Positions 1-7,090 of a stretch of DNA of 22,918 bases are shown here, piece after piece. Made by a program: the position numbers and the translations under genes. Numbering within the stretch: position 1 is the stretch's first letter; every line of letters starts with the position of its first letter. A model generated the notes under the pieces. It had not been told where the DNA came from and did not search any database. It worked only from the letters and a program-made list of their open reading frames with translations. This DNA is from an uncultured Bacillaceae bacterium (GTDB lineage: Bacteria > Bacillota > Bacilli > Bacillales > Caldibacillaceae), in NCBI GenBank assembly GCA_937934645.1, contig CALGYZ010000014.1, positions 1-22,918 of the forward strand, read 5' to 3'.

Positions 1-36
1 TGGCTGGGTTTAAGCTGTTTTTATCATCATATGCCT

Positions 37-456
37 TCAGGACAAAAATTGTTCTTCGTCTTGTTTGTTGTCATTTCTGTCTATATTTTCTTTATCCAGA
101 ATTTGGCGGATATTTTTTATCCTGCTATCCAATTTTATTTTTTTGTTACTGCCGATTTGCGCAACCGAAGCATTCGAAACTGCCGTTATATTGATGCGGG
201 GAACATGGATTTCAGGTTGTTTATTTTGCTTTTTGTAATAAATCTGTTCGTATACCGGCTGCAGTAAAAGGGGCAGCGTAAAGATAGCATAATCACCGAA
301 ACTTTCTTCCCCGCCGGAAAAAAATTCTCGGTCTCGTTTAATGGCAAGAGTATAGGTGGATGCGTCAATTTCGACTGTATCCCCGATTTGCAGGACTGAA
401 CTGTTGCCCAGAATATTAATATTCATCTGGTCGATGCGGGATGTCCGTTTAAACAT
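37..456 (-). CDS. gerPE: Spore germination protein GerPE
   Basis: Fifth gene of the gerP operon, whose products are needed for germinants to pass through the spore coat. The 139-residue product starts MFKRTSRIDQ and then carries the gerP-type phrase GNSSVLQIGD, which recurs in GerPB and GerPD, plus a second similar stretch (NASVAQIGSN) near residue 100. It ends in a charged tail. I chose the ATG at 456, preceded by AAGTGA-like sequence. An in-frame TTG at 474 would add six residues and overlap the end of gerPD. The length fits the family. It overlaps or abuts gerPD, so translational coupling is likely. Only 36 bases remain to the window edge, and the expected next gene, gerPF, is not visible. 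Confidence 0.88.
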   Translation of the reverse strand: MFKRTSRIDQMNINILGNSSVLQIGDTVEIDASTYTLAIKRDREFFSGGEESFGDYAIFTLPLLLQPVYEQIYYKKQNKQPEIHVPRINITAVSNASVAQIGSNKKIKLDSRIKNIRQILDKENIDRNDNKQDEEQFLS

Positions 457-463
457 GATCACT

Positions 464-637
464 TCATCGGGCAAGCGGGACTAACGGCCCGATAATCATG
501 GATGAAGCAGGTGTATCATATGCACAAGTCATTTGAATGGAATCGGTATCACCGACTAAAAAGACAGAGGAGTTGCTGATGGCGGTAATATTTACGGTAT
601 TTACTTTAAGAAGATGATTCGTCACTTCCAGCATCAT
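464..637 (-). CDS. gerPD: Spore germination protein GerPD
   Basis: Small gene translated by hand from the minus strand. It encodes 57 residues beginning MMLEVTNHLLKVNTVNI, with the family core ISNSSVFLVGD and the ending IIGPLVPLAR, which closely resembles known GerPD. The start ATG lies inside the last codons of gerPC (stop at 606), and the ribosome binding site AGGAGAGG lies inside gerPC, so the two genes overlap by about 32 bases and are probably coupled. A second ATG directly follows the first, so the true start may be one codon later. The product acts in the spore coat with the other GerP proteins. It is a small hydrophobic protein without a signal peptide. Confidence 0.88.
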   Translation of the reverse strand: MMLEVTNHLLKVNTVNITAISNSSVFLVGDTDSIQMTCAYDTPASSMIIGPLVPLAR

Positions 638-1241
638 TTTCGTTTTTTTCCTCTCCTTTCACCGGAAATTGATGTAAGAATGTACGGACGGCTTGTTCAA
701 TATCTTTAACAATCAAATGAAAAATTTTCTTTTCTGTTTCTTGTGGGGTTAAACTGCGGTTCTCCAGGGAAAGCTTGCGGGAATAATAGGCAACCCGGCC
801 GGACAGCTGTTTCCGGATATCTTCTTTAATAATATTTGTGTAAACGGGGTCAAATTCAATTTTTGCTTCCTCTTGTAATTTTTTTATGAATCCGGGGAGT
901 TCTTCGTTTAGATAATGATTCAACTTATTCAGGAGAGGACGGTGTTCCGGCTGGTGAACAGCTGTTTGATCAGGCCGTTTCGGGGAAGGGAGTGAAAATT
1001 CATCCATATCTTCAAGATCTTTTGGATTTATACCTATGTTTAGTGTTCCGTCCAAATGTTCAATTTTTAATTGGTCAAAATGATATTCAATCCGTTCTAC
1101 GTTAACCGGCGGACGGCTTTTTAAAGACTCTACCATTTTCTTTAATTCCATCTGGGATTTTTCAAGTTCCTGTAATTGTTCTTCATGCCATTTTAATTGT
1201 TGGACCAGCCGGTGAATATAACTATACAGCTGGTTTGGCAT
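606..1241 (-). CDS. gerPC: Spore germination protein GerPC
   Basis: GerPC is the largest GerP protein (211 residues) and is required for normal coat permeability to nutrient germinants. The N-terminus (MPNQLYSYIHRLVQQLKWHEEQ) leads into a predicted coiled coil rich in E, Q, L and K (about residues 8-45). Next comes the conserved block VERIEYHFDQLKIEHLDGTLNIGI (around residues 48-72), which I recognise as the GerPC hallmark. The C-terminal half is helical and ends in an acidic serine-rich tail. The ATG at 1241 has GTGAGG close upstream. It starts 26 bases after gerPB and overlaps gerPD at its end. Confidence 0.92.
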   Translation of the reverse strand: MPNQLYSYIHRLVQQLKWHEEQLQELEKSQMELKKMVESLKSRPPVNVERIEYHFDQLKIEHLDGTLNIGINPKDLEDMDEFSLPSPKRPDQTAVHQPEHRPLLNKLNHYLNEELPGFIKKLQEEAKIEFDPVYTNIIKEDIRKQLSGRVAYYSRKLSLENRSLTPQETEKKIFHLIVKDIEQAVRTFLHQFPVKGEEKNENDAGSDESSS

Positions 1242-1267
1242 AACCTCACATCCTTATCCGGTTCTCA

Positions 1268-1489
1268 TTACCTTGTGTGGAGCGGAACTAACAGAGGCAC
1301 ATCGTCGGACGGCTCAACAAAACCGTTATGGACCATATCCGGTGCTTGCTCCGTAAATCCCCCGCTATTTTCCGCGGTTGTTTGTGCTTTAATGACTCCG
1401 GCTGTTCCGATTTGTAATACGGATGAGAACGAAATATTGTTGATACGCAAAATATTGATTTCAATTGATTGTTGTACATAAATATTCAT
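1268..1489 (-). CDS. gerPB: Spore germination protein GerPB
   Basis: Encodes 73 residues. The sequence begins MNIYVQQSIEINILRINNI, followed by SSVLQIGTAGVIK and a proline-containing tail ending in PLLVPLHTR, which matches GerPB in order and length. The ATG at 1489 is preceded by CAGGTGATC at good spacing. It lies between gerPA (29-base gap) and gerPC (26-base gap) on the same strand and should be expressed in the mother cell late in sporulation from the promoter upstream of gerPA. The phrase SSVLQIG is shared with GerPE and, in altered form, GerPD, so these proteins look like paralogues. Confidence 0.9.
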   Translation of the reverse strand: MNIYVQQSIEINILRINNISFSSVLQIGTAGVIKAQTTAENSGGFTEQAPDMVHNGFVEPSDDVPLLVPLHTR

Positions 1490-1518
1490 AGGATCACCTG
1501 GAGCACGAAAATATCGTC

Positions 1519-1740
1519 TTACACGTTAAAGCCCAGCGGCTGATCGACAGTATCACGATCAAATGTATTTGTATTGCTTTTATGATTATAAACAGTTAAG
1601 TTTTCTGCTGTATTAAATGACCCGGCACCTGAAAATGTTTTGTTTGTTGTTACCGGTGATATGCGGTAAACATCTCCTGTATTGAACACGCCGCCGCTTG
1701 ATATTGAATTTACATTGATGATACCGACCACAGCAGGCAC
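1519..1740 (-). CDS. gerPA: Spore germination protein GerPA
   Basis: First gene of the gerP operon, encoding 73 residues. The product starts (M/V)PAVVGIINVNSISSGGVF and continues with NTGDVYRISP and TFSGAGSFNT, typical of the GerPA/GerPF pair. It ends VDQPLGFNV. The start is a GTG at 1740, which gives exactly the family N-terminus. The open frame extends further upstream, but that part is intergenic and holds the promoter. The ribosome binding site is modest (GGGAAGTGAG). GerPA and GerPF are close paralogues, but first position in the operon and direct follow-on by gerPB favour GerPA. The role is in spore coat structure and germinant access. Confidence 0.88.
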   Translation of the reverse strand: MPAVVGIINVNSISSGGVFNTGDVYRISPVTTNKTFSGAGSFNTAENLTVYNHKSNTNTFDRDTVDQPLGFNV

Positions 1741-1770
1741 ATTTCTCACTTCCCGGTCAGTTTTCTTTTT

Positions 1771-1799
1771 TATTGTATGTAAAAAAACCGAAATCGGTG
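1771..1799 (-). promoter_or_regulatory. Sigma-K-type promoter of the gerP operon
   Basis: On the minus strand CACC (1799-1796) is followed by 16 bases and then CATACAATA (1779-1771). This matches the sigma-K consensus mACm-N16-CATAnnnTA at every defined position. The start of transcription would fall near 1764, about 24 bases before the gerPA GTG. The gerP operon of Bacillus is known to be transcribed by sigma-K RNA polymerase in the mother cell, so position and family knowledge agree. Confidence 0.72.
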
Positions 1800-1849
1800 A
1801 ATTGATCCAAAAAATGATAAACAATTTATTATAATTTTCACTGTGCTTA

Positions 1850-1858
1850 TGGTATGAT
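1850..1858 (+). promoter_or_regulatory. Possible extended -10 promoter of yisL
   Basis: TGGTATGAT fits the extended -10 pattern TGnTATAAT with one mismatch and lies about 35 bases before the yisL start. No good -35 hexamer is visible at 17 bases upstream, which is tolerated by extended -10 promoters. The call rests on this short motif alone. Confidence 0.4.
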
Positions 1859-1892
1859 CTTAATGAAAATGTGAAATGAACGGAGGGAAAAA

Positions 1893-2240
1893 ATGACACA
1901 TTTGCATATAACTTCCTGGGGGATTGCCATCATTTTGTTTATCATTGCTGTGATTTTGCAAAGTAAACAAAACGATAAAGCTGCCAGAATAACGAAAATG
2001 ATCTTGCGTGTGTTTTACTTGCTGGTCATTTTGACTGGAATATATTTGTATGTTCCGGCAACTCTCTATCATATTAAATCACTGGCCGGTATTCTTGTTA
2101 TTGTCTTGATGGAGTGGGTACTGGCCGGATATGCAAAAGGAAAGTCAACGACAATTCCCTGGATTTTATTGCTCATTGTTTTTGTATTCACCGTCTATTT
2201 AGGCTTAACCCTTCCAATGGGAATACTTTTGGGATCTTAA
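1893..2240 (+). CDS. yisL: YisL family (DUF1516) membrane protein
   Basis: A 115-residue integral membrane protein of unknown function. The N-terminus MTHLHITSW is characteristic of the YisL/DUF1516 family. Four hydrophobic segments are visible, at about residues 9-24, 35-55, 62-80 and 89-108, with short polar loops. One loop, near residues 80-86, is basic (YAKGKST). A strong ribosome binding site (GGAGGG) precedes the ATG. It is divergent from gerPA and convergent with yisN, which matches the yis region of B. subtilis. No catalytic motif is visible. Confidence 0.85.
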   Translation: MTHLHITSWGIAIILFIIAVILQSKQNDKAARITKMILRVFYLLVILTGIYLYVPATLYHIKSLAGILVIVLMEWVLAGYAKGKSTTIPWILLLIVFVFTVYLGLTLPMGILLGS

Positions 2241-2256
2241 CCGGGAAAAAGAAAAA

Positions 2257-2278
2257 GAGCCGTTTTTTCCGACGGCTC
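2257..2278. terminator. Bidirectional terminator between yisL and yisN
   Basis: Stem GAGCCGT (2257-2263) pairs with ACGGCTC (2272-2278) across an 8-base loop. It is followed by a T-rich run on the plus strand and preceded by A-rich sequence, which gives U-runs for minus-strand transcripts. It therefore serves both convergent genes and lies just past the yisN stop codon. Confidence 0.8.
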
Positions 2279-2282
2279 ATTT

Positions 2283-2870
2283 TTATTCTTCAAATTTTTT
2301 ATGTTGTTCCGGACGGTGAATCTCTTGGAGAATCATTCGTTTCCCGGTGTTTAATGTGAATTCGAAACGGTCGTTTTTATTATGGTAATCATAGGTAAAA
2401 TGATGCTGTACTGCGCAAATATGAATGGTATTATCAAACAACAAAAAGTTTACACCTGACTTTACGCTTCCGGTAAGGAAAGATGAATAATTATGACAGT
2501 ATAATATATCATAAATCGAAAAATTCAACTCATTTAACTTTTCAATAAACATAAAGTAACTGTCATCGTTCAGTTCGTCCAACCATGATTGGAAGCTGAA
2601 GGTTAATGTTTTTCTAATGCGGATCAAATCTTCATGTTGCAGAATATATTGATGATGATCACTTTTTACCGTAAAATCTTCCATTAAAATCCCTTTGATC
2701 CATTTGTCGTGCAGTTTTACCTGAACGACACGGTCTGAAAACTCTTCCAATGGGAAAGCCTCTTCCGTTTCCCGTTCAATCAAGATCCACTCATCACCGA
2801 TTTTTTCCACGATGCCTTCCAGATATGCACGTTCTTGATTTTCAAGAATGTACAGCCGCTCTGCCTTCAT
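2283..2870 (-). CDS. yisN: YisN family (DUF2777) protein
   Basis: Soluble protein of 195 residues and unknown function. It resembles the DUF2777/YisN family, beginning MKAERLYILENQERAYLEGIV, with an early segment rich in beta-strand (IGDEWILIERE, VVQVKLHDKWIKG) followed by a mixed alpha/beta C-terminal half. The ATG at 2870 is used because GGAGG stands 6-7 bases upstream. A longer frame starting at 2891 would place that ribosome binding site inside the gene. It faces yisL tail to tail over a shared terminator, as expected from B. subtilis synteny. No signal peptide or membrane segment is seen. Confidence 0.75.
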   Translation of the reverse strand: MKAERLYILENQERAYLEGIVEKIGDEWILIERETEEAFPLEEFSDRVVQVKLHDKWIKGILMEDFTVKSDHHQYILQHEDLIRIRKTLTFSFQSWLDELNDDSYFMFIEKLNELNFSIYDILYCHNYSSFLTGSVKSGVNFLLFDNTIHICAVQHHFTYDYHNKNDRFEFTLNTGKRMILQEIHRPEQHKKFEE

Positions 2871-3085
2871 TGATTTCCTCCAATATTTCATTTACTTCAG
2901 TTATTGCCGGTGTTTATAGCAAATTATACTTCCAAATAACTGGAATTTTTTCCCGGTTTTTTCCTGAATAGATGATCCACATATGATTATAAGGAAAATA
3001 AAGAGGGGAATGTTTACAATTTTCGATAAATGTGTTGCAAATAACCAACATTTTTCGTCACATTTTTACTTTCGTTCATGGAAAA

Positions 3086-3105
3086 GCCACCTGTAATCAG
3101 GTGGC
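3086..3105 (-). terminator. Terminator of the small basic-protein gene
   Basis: Perfect 8-bp stem (GCCACCTG with CAGGTGGC, loop of four bases), followed in the minus direction by TTTTC. It lies 9 bases past the stop codon at 3114 and so supports the 43-residue gene as a real transcribed unit. Confidence 0.75.
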
Positions 3106-3113
3106 AGATGGAA

Positions 3114-3245
3114 TTACAAATGATGTGTTTTTTTGGAATACTGGTGTTTTCCGGCTTTTCGGTTTTTCTCTTTTAATTCATTTTTTCTTTCGCGCACCGC
3201 CTGATGATCGACCGGCTTTTTGTCATCATCAGAAGTCCGGGACAT
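3114..3245 (-). CDS. Small basic protein, DUF3941-like
   Basis: A 43-residue gene found by hand on the minus strand. The product starts MSRTSDDDKKPVDHQAVRER and ends GKHQYSKKTHHL. It is highly charged, with an acidic start followed by many K and R residues, and has no hydrophobic segment. The ATG at 3245 has a GGGGG-type ribosome binding site 5-6 bases upstream, and a perfect terminator follows the stop. The ending (NRKAGKHQYSKKT) resembles the small DUF3941 family of Bacillus as I remember it; that assignment is from memory. It lies 109 bases downstream of degV on the same strand and could be read through from it. Function unknown. Confidence 0.68.
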   Translation of the reverse strand: MSRTSDDDKKPVDHQAVRERKNELKEKNRKAGKHQYSKKTHHL

Positions 3246-3354
3246 GTATTTTTCCCCCTTTTTACCGTGGTATTTTATTATGGGGCAGAAGGAAAATTTC
3301 TATTCAACACCTTCTGTTGCCGGGGATCAAAGGGAAAGAAGAATCTAGTCAAAA

Positions 3355-4212
3355 CTATTCAAGTCTGTTTAAAAAGAAAACAGCAAGGGTTCCCGGACCG
3401 GAATGGGCTCCGATAGCGGCCCCGATTGTATGAATAAAGAAGTGTTTGCAGCCAAACCTATCTTCAATCATTTCTTTTAATGTCAATGCCGTTTCTTCAT
3501 CATCCCCGTGGCTGATTCCGATCAGCTGATTTTCAAGTTCTTCGCAGCGTTCATCCATTATTTCCAAAAAGCGGTTCAATACTTTTTTGCGTCCGCGGAC
3601 TTTTTCAAGCGGAACCAGTTTTCCGTCTTCAACATGTAATAACGGTTTGATGCTCAGGAGGCTGCCGATGAATGCACCGGCCCGGGACAGGCGACCACCG
3701 CGTCTTAAGTATTCGAGATCATCGACGGTGAAGATATGTTCAATATGGTCACGGTAATATTCAATTTTTTTAATGATTTCTTCCTTATTTGCTCCTTTTT
3801 TGGCCAATTCCACAGCATTCCGGACACATAATCCTTGTCCGAGGGAGGCTGAGCGGGAGTCAATGATTGTTAAATCTAATTCCGGATATTCTTCCATTAC
3901 TTGTTCCCGGACCATGCAGGCGGTATGATATGTACCCGACAGTTCAGATGAAAAAGCTATATAAATGCCGGTTTGATTTTTTTTCGCAATTTTTATGAAG
4001 CTTTCCTTAAGAGTGTTCGGTGATGCCTGTGATGTTTTCGGAGTTTTTCCGTTTCGCATGGCGTTGTAGATGTCACGGGCTTGAATATCGATCATATCCC
4101 TGTATTCTTTTCCGTCCAATTCCACATGAAAAGGAACAAGTTCAATCTGATTCTCTTTTATGTAAGAATACGGGAGATCACACCCGGTATCTGTAATAAT
4201 TTTAATTTTCAT
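3355..4212 (-). CDS. yitS: DegV family fatty-acid-binding protein (YitS-like)
   Basis: Cytosolic protein of 285 residues in the DegV family, members of which (FakB) present bound fatty acids to a fatty-acid kinase. The N-terminus MKIKIITDTGCDLP is the DegV signature. TPKTSQASP (residues 58-66), SSELSGTYHTA (88-98), IDSRSASLGQG and LEYLRRGGRLSRA are further family motifs, and GAHSGPGTL closes the C-terminal domain. The ATG at 4212 has GGTGGGA upstream; an in-frame start at 4233 would precede that site. No partner kinase (FakA) is in the window, so whether this copy feeds phospholipid synthesis is inference. Position next to yitU matches yitS of B. subtilis. Confidence 0.85.
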   Translation of the reverse strand: MKIKIITDTGCDLPYSYIKENQIELVPFHVELDGKEYRDMIDIQARDIYNAMRNGKTPKTSQASPNTLKESFIKIAKKNQTGIYIAFSSELSGTYHTACMVREQVMEEYPELDLTIIDSRSASLGQGLCVRNAVELAKKGANKEEIIKKIEYYRDHIEHIFTVDDLEYLRRGGRLSRAGAFIGSLLSIKPLLHVEDGKLVPLEKVRGRKKVLNRFLEIMDERCEELENQLIGISHGDDEETALTLKEMIEDRFGCKHFFIHTIGAAIGAHSGPGTLAVFFLNRLE

Positions 4213-4339
4213 TCGAAATCCCACCGTTTCCAATGTTTACTACACGCTATAGTTTATCATGATTTTCCAGTGATTTGAATAATGAAGCGGTTTTCGATTA
4301 CGTGATTTTGATCATTATGGTACTTACTTGTAAAAAAAA

Positions 4340-4360
4340 GCAACCCTTTTTCAGGGTTGC
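4340..4360 (-). terminator. Terminator of the DUF3813-like gene
   Basis: Stem GCAACCCT (4340-4347) pairs with AGGGTTGC (4353-4360) over a five-base loop. On the minus strand it is followed by a run of eight Ts. It lies 15 bases past the stop at 4375 and separates this small operon from degV. Confidence 0.85.
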
Positions 4361-4374
4361 CCGGTTTGCGGGAA

Positions 4375-4575
4375 TTATTGACGGAGTTGTTCTTCAATGG
4401 CCTCAAGCTCTTTACGGTAGGTTTGCAAAAATTCCCGCTGAGCATCCGTACTGTTGGCAAAAGCCGATGAAATTGCGTTTTTTACTTTTTCTATATCCTC
4501 ATAAGATACGTCATAGGGAGACTGTTTTACCTTTTCAACCATTTTCTTTGCCTGCCGGACGAATTGGTTTCCCAA
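4375..4575 (-). CDS. DUF3813-like small protein
   Basis: Encodes 66 residues, MGNQFVRQAKKMVEKVKQSP followed by a helical, Q/E/K-rich segment ending AIEEQLRQ. It appears entirely alpha-helical and soluble. The length and sequence style fit the DUF3813 family found beside yitU in Bacillus; this family name is from memory. The start is a TTG at 4575 with a perfect AGGAGG nine bases upstream. That AGGAGG lies at the end of the preceding 50-residue gene, whose stop is at 4578, so the two are tightly coupled. A strong terminator follows. Function unknown. Confidence 0.68.
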   Translation of the reverse strand: MGNQFVRQAKKMVEKVKQSPYDVSYEDIEKVKNAISSAFANSTDAQREFLQTYRKELEAIEEQLRQ

Positions 4576-4577
4576 GA

Positions 4578-4730
4578 TTATATTCCTCCTGACGGTTCAT
4601 CCAGATCGCTGTTCATTTTCCGGCTTTCTGCTTCGGCGTAAGTTAAGTGATAGGGAATCTGTTCATCATGTTTCCGGACTGTGTCGGCCGACTGTTTAAC
4701 GAAACGTTTCGACTTGCTTCTTTTGCCCAT
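4578..4730 (-). CDS. Small basic protein of unknown function (50 aa)
   Basis: A 50-residue gene translated by hand. It starts MGKRSKSKRFVKQSADTVRK, continues with HDEQIPYHLTYAEAESRK, and ends DEPSGGI. The first 20 residues are strongly basic and the rest mixed. There is no membrane segment. A G-rich ribosome binding site (GGGGGGAT) precedes the ATG. The stop lies two bases from the TTG start of the next gene, and the AGGAGG of that gene encodes the final codons here, which argues for a genuine two-gene operon. I do not recognise the family. Upstream lies an unusual pair of alternative hairpins (4746-4777). Confidence 0.6.
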   Translation of the reverse strand: MGKRSKSKRFVKQSADTVRKHDEQIPYHLTYAEAESRKMNSDLDEPSGGI

Positions 4731-4757
4731 GCGATATCCCCCCGTGTTCCGCGGTAG

Positions 4758-4777
4758 GAACGGTCAAAAGACCGTTC
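4758..4777 (-). repeat. Perfect 8-bp hairpin in the leader of the 50-aa gene
   Basis: GAACGGTC (4758-4765) is the exact inverted complement of GACCGTTC (4770-4777) with a four-base loop. In the minus direction there is no U-run, so it does not look like a terminator. Its downstream arm overlaps a second inverted repeat, GTTCC/GGAAC (4746-4750 with 4757-4761), which ends next to the ribosome binding site. Confidence 0.6.
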
Positions 4778-4857
4778 GTTTATAATATAACCATTTATCA
4801 AAAGCAGACACAGCCATTATCCGTCAAAGGAGTTGAAATCAGGCAAAATGTCATTGT

Positions 4858-5667
4858 TTATAAAAACATGTTCTCCAAATATTCGGCAACGCCGTCTTCT
4901 TCATTTGTCAGTGTTACATCCCTGGCTGCATTTTTGGCTTCATCGATGGCATTTCCCATCGCTACACCGTATCCGGCATATTCCAACATTTCCAAATCGT
5001 TATCTTCATCACCAAAGGCAACGATCCGTTCGCGCGGGATTCCGTAATAATCAGCGACTTTTTTAACCCCGATTGCTTTATTGATACCGTGCTTGACGAT
5101 TTCAATTACCGGAAAAGGTGCACCCCAGCTGCGGTGTTCGATCACTTCCGCCTGGGTTTCCGCCAGATAATCGTTTATTTTTCCAATGTTTTGTTCATCG
5201 GAGTGAATCATCAGGCTAGTCGGATCATTCTTGAGAAATTTTCGCAAATCGCCGGATGTAACGACCGGATTTCCCAATTTAAAAATATCGATTAATTTTT
5301 CATCATGATAATGGAGATAAATCCGGTCCAGCACTTCCGCAATAATATTGTTTACTGAATATTTATTGGTAATATCAACGATTTCTTTAACAGTGGAAAG
5401 CGGAAGTGGTTTATGGTAAACGCCCCAATTTTTATCTTTTGGATGATGGACGTATGCACCGTTAAAATTAACAATCGGGGTATCGAGATGTAATTCCCGG
5501 TAATACATTTCACTAGCCCGGTACGGTCTCCCGGTGGCAATCATCACAATATGGCCCTTGTTTTTCACCTGTTCAATAACTTTCCTAGTCCGCTCGGAAA
5601 TCGTCCGGTCATTTTGCAACAACGTACCATCCAGATCCAGCGCAATTAAATGCCGGTAATTGTTCAT
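4858..5667 (-). CDS. yitU: Cof-type HAD-superfamily phosphatase YitU
   Basis: A 269-residue cytosolic HAD hydrolase of the Cof class, which usually dephosphorylate small metabolites such as sugar phosphates or FMN. Motif I is DLDGT (Asp11 nucleophile, Asp13), motif II lies at IATGRPYR (Thr45), Lys197 in GINKAIG is the motif III lysine, and GDEDND (219-224) is the metal-binding motif IV. The cap domain lies between about residues 80 and 185. All catalytic residues are present. The ATG at 5667 has AAAGGA upstream; an earlier in-frame ATG at 5715 lacks one. The sequence is close to YitU of B. subtilis as I know it. A 16-bp palindrome lies about 40 bases upstream of the start. Confidence 0.88.
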   Translation of the reverse strand: MNNYRHLIALDLDGTLLQNDRTISERTRKVIEQVKNKGHIVMIATGRPYRASEMYYRELHLDTPIVNFNGAYVHHPKDKNWGVYHKPLPLSTVKEIVDITNKYSVNNIIAEVLDRIYLHYHDEKLIDIFKLGNPVVTSGDLRKFLKNDPTSLMIHSDEQNIGKINDYLAETQAEVIEHRSWGAPFPVIEIVKHGINKAIGVKKVADYYGIPRERIVAFGDEDNDLEMLEYAGYGVAMGNAIDEAKNAARDVTLTNEEDGVAEYLENMFL

Positions 5668-5703
5668 TGAAACATTCCTTTCATTAACTTTTTTGTAAAA
5701 TTG

Positions 5704-5719
5704 TAACATGGTCATGTTA
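5704..5719. promoter_or_regulatory. Palindrome upstream of yitU, possible operator
   Basis: TAACATG and CATGTTA flank two bases (GT), forming a perfect 7+7 inverted repeat 37-52 bases before the yitU start. Read on the minus strand, its edge overlaps TATAAC, a possible -10 hexamer. I do not recognise the site as that of a known regulator. Confidence 0.4.
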
Positions 5720-5891
5720 TACTTAATTAAAGATCATATGATGAGTTTATTAATTTTTATGACTGAGCATAAATTCGCAAAGGACTGTTGGTTGTAAATG
5801 TCCTGTCGATCATGATGCGTCAAATACTAGTTTATAACATCACGGGGGATTTACAATCTTTTTGCATATTTCTTTATTATAGGAGGGCATA

Positions 5892-6665
5892 ATGGTTATC
5901 GTCGAGAAAAGAAAGGTCGCAAATATACCCGTACTGGAAATTGTAAGCAAAAACTTGTTCAATGAAGCGGTGCCGACCGTGTTTTTCTTCCACGGTTTTA
6001 CGAGTGCAAAGGAACATAATTTGCATTATGCGTACTTGATGGCGGAAAAAAACTTGCGGGTAGTCTTGCCTGACGCTGATTTTCACGGTGACCGCAGCAA
6101 ATCTGTATCCGGTGAAGAACTGGCTTTCCATTTTTGGGAGATCATTTTACAAAATATTTCCGAACTGGAACAGTTAAAAGATGAATTCGTCCGGAGCGGT
6201 AGGACACTTAAAGAGAAGATCGGCGTTGCCGGTACCTCGATGGGCGGAATTACGACCTTTGGCGCCCTTGCCAAATATGATTGGATTACAGCCGGGGTCA
6301 GTTTAATGGGGAATCCGGCATATGAGCATTTTGCCCGCCATTTGGTGGAAGGTCTCCGGGAACAAGGATATCAACTGCCTTATACCGAAGATGAACTTGA
6401 GGAAGAATATAAAAAGTTACAGCCTTTTGATTTAAGTATGCAGCCGGAAAAGTTGAACCGCCGTCCGCTCATGATTTGGCACGGAAAAAAGGACACGGTC
6501 GTACCATATATTGATGCTTATAAATTTTATGAGCGGGTTAAGAAAAATTACCATGATATTCCTGACAAGATTGCATTTATTCTTGATGAAAAGGCCGGAC
6601 ACAAAGTGTCAAGGGAAGGTTTGTTAAAAACCGTCGGCTGGTTTGACAAATTTTTAAACGGATAG
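5892..6665 (+). CDS. yitV: Alpha/beta hydrolase, YitV-type esterase
   Basis: A 257-residue cytosolic alpha/beta hydrolase. The oxyanion-hole region is FFFHGFTSAKEH (31-42), the nucleophile elbow is GTSMGG with Ser116, the acid is probably Asp201 in HGKKDTVVP, and the histidine is His237 in KAGHKVS, so a complete catalytic triad is visible. The lid region is charged and helical (about 145-180). No signal peptide is seen. A strong AGGAGG precedes the ATG. It is divergent from yitU and followed by yitW 65 bases later, the same order as in B. subtilis. The natural substrate is unknown; carboxylesterase activity is the family expectation. Confidence 0.85.
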   Translation: MVIVEKRKVANIPVLEIVSKNLFNEAVPTVFFFHGFTSAKEHNLHYAYLMAEKNLRVVLPDADFHGDRSKSVSGEELAFHFWEIILQNISELEQLKDEFVRSGRTLKEKIGVAGTSMGGITTFGALAKYDWITAGVSLMGNPAYEHFARHLVEGLREQGYQLPYTEDELEEEYKKLQPFDLSMQPEKLNRRPLMIWHGKKDTVVPYIDAYKFYERVKKNYHDIPDKIAFILDEKAGHKVSREGLLKTVGWFDKFLNG

Positions 6666-6730
6666 TTTCCATTTCAATTTTGTTTCCATGTTTGGTATCA
6701 TAGTTATAGTCCGGAAAGGAGGAGTGTTCA

Positions 6731-7042
6731 GTGGATGAAGCATTGAAACAAAATATACTCGGCGCCCTTGAACAGGTAATCGACCCGGAATTGGGAATAG
6801 ATATAGTAAATTTAGGTCTCGTATATGATGTGGATTTGGATGAGAACGGAAAATGCACCGTAACGATGACTCTTACTTCAATGGGGTGTCCGCTTGCCGG
6901 CGTCATTGCCGATGAGGTAAAAGTCGCACTTGCCGATATTCCAGAAGTTAAAGATACAGAGGTGAACATTGTCTGGGATCCGCCGTGGACAAAGGACAAA
7001 ATGAGCCGGTATGCCAAAATTGCCCTTGGTATTCCGGATTGA
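6731..7042 (+). CDS. yitW: MIP18/SufT-like iron-sulfur assembly protein YitW
   Basis: A 103-residue protein of the MIP18 (DUF59) family, which assists maturation of iron-sulfur proteins. The family motifs are DPELGIDIVNLGLVYDV (18-34), the conserved cysteine in TSMGCPL (Cys53), and the C-terminal VWDPPWTKDKMS. It begins with GTG at 6731, with AGGAGG about seven bases upstream. Adjacent to yitV on the same strand, it ends at a strong terminator, so the two probably form an operon. It stands alone here, without suf genes in the window. Length and motifs are typical. Confidence 0.9.
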   Translation: MDEALKQNILGALEQVIDPELGIDIVNLGLVYDVDLDENGKCTVTMTLTSMGCPLAGVIADEVKVALADIPEVKDTEVNIVWDPPWTKDKMSRYAKIALGIPD

Positions 7043-7052
7043 TTACCGGAAT

Positions 7053-7090
7053 AGCTTTCCCTGCTTTTTCTGATCAAGCAAGGGAAAGCT
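7053..7090 (+). terminator. Terminator after yitW
   Basis: AGCTTTCCCT (7053-7062) pairs with AGGGAAAGCT (7081-7090), followed by six Ts and a second T-run. Immediately upstream a further inverted repeat, ATTCCGG (7031-7037) with CCGGAAT (7046-7052), spans the yitW stop codon, so two hairpins stand back to back. Confidence 0.88.

Noticed and set aside
3032..3433. 133-residue plus-strand frame over the small basic gene and the end of degV
   Set aside because: It runs through a terminator hairpin and antisense to degV, with a low-complexity, aromatic-rich product of no family.
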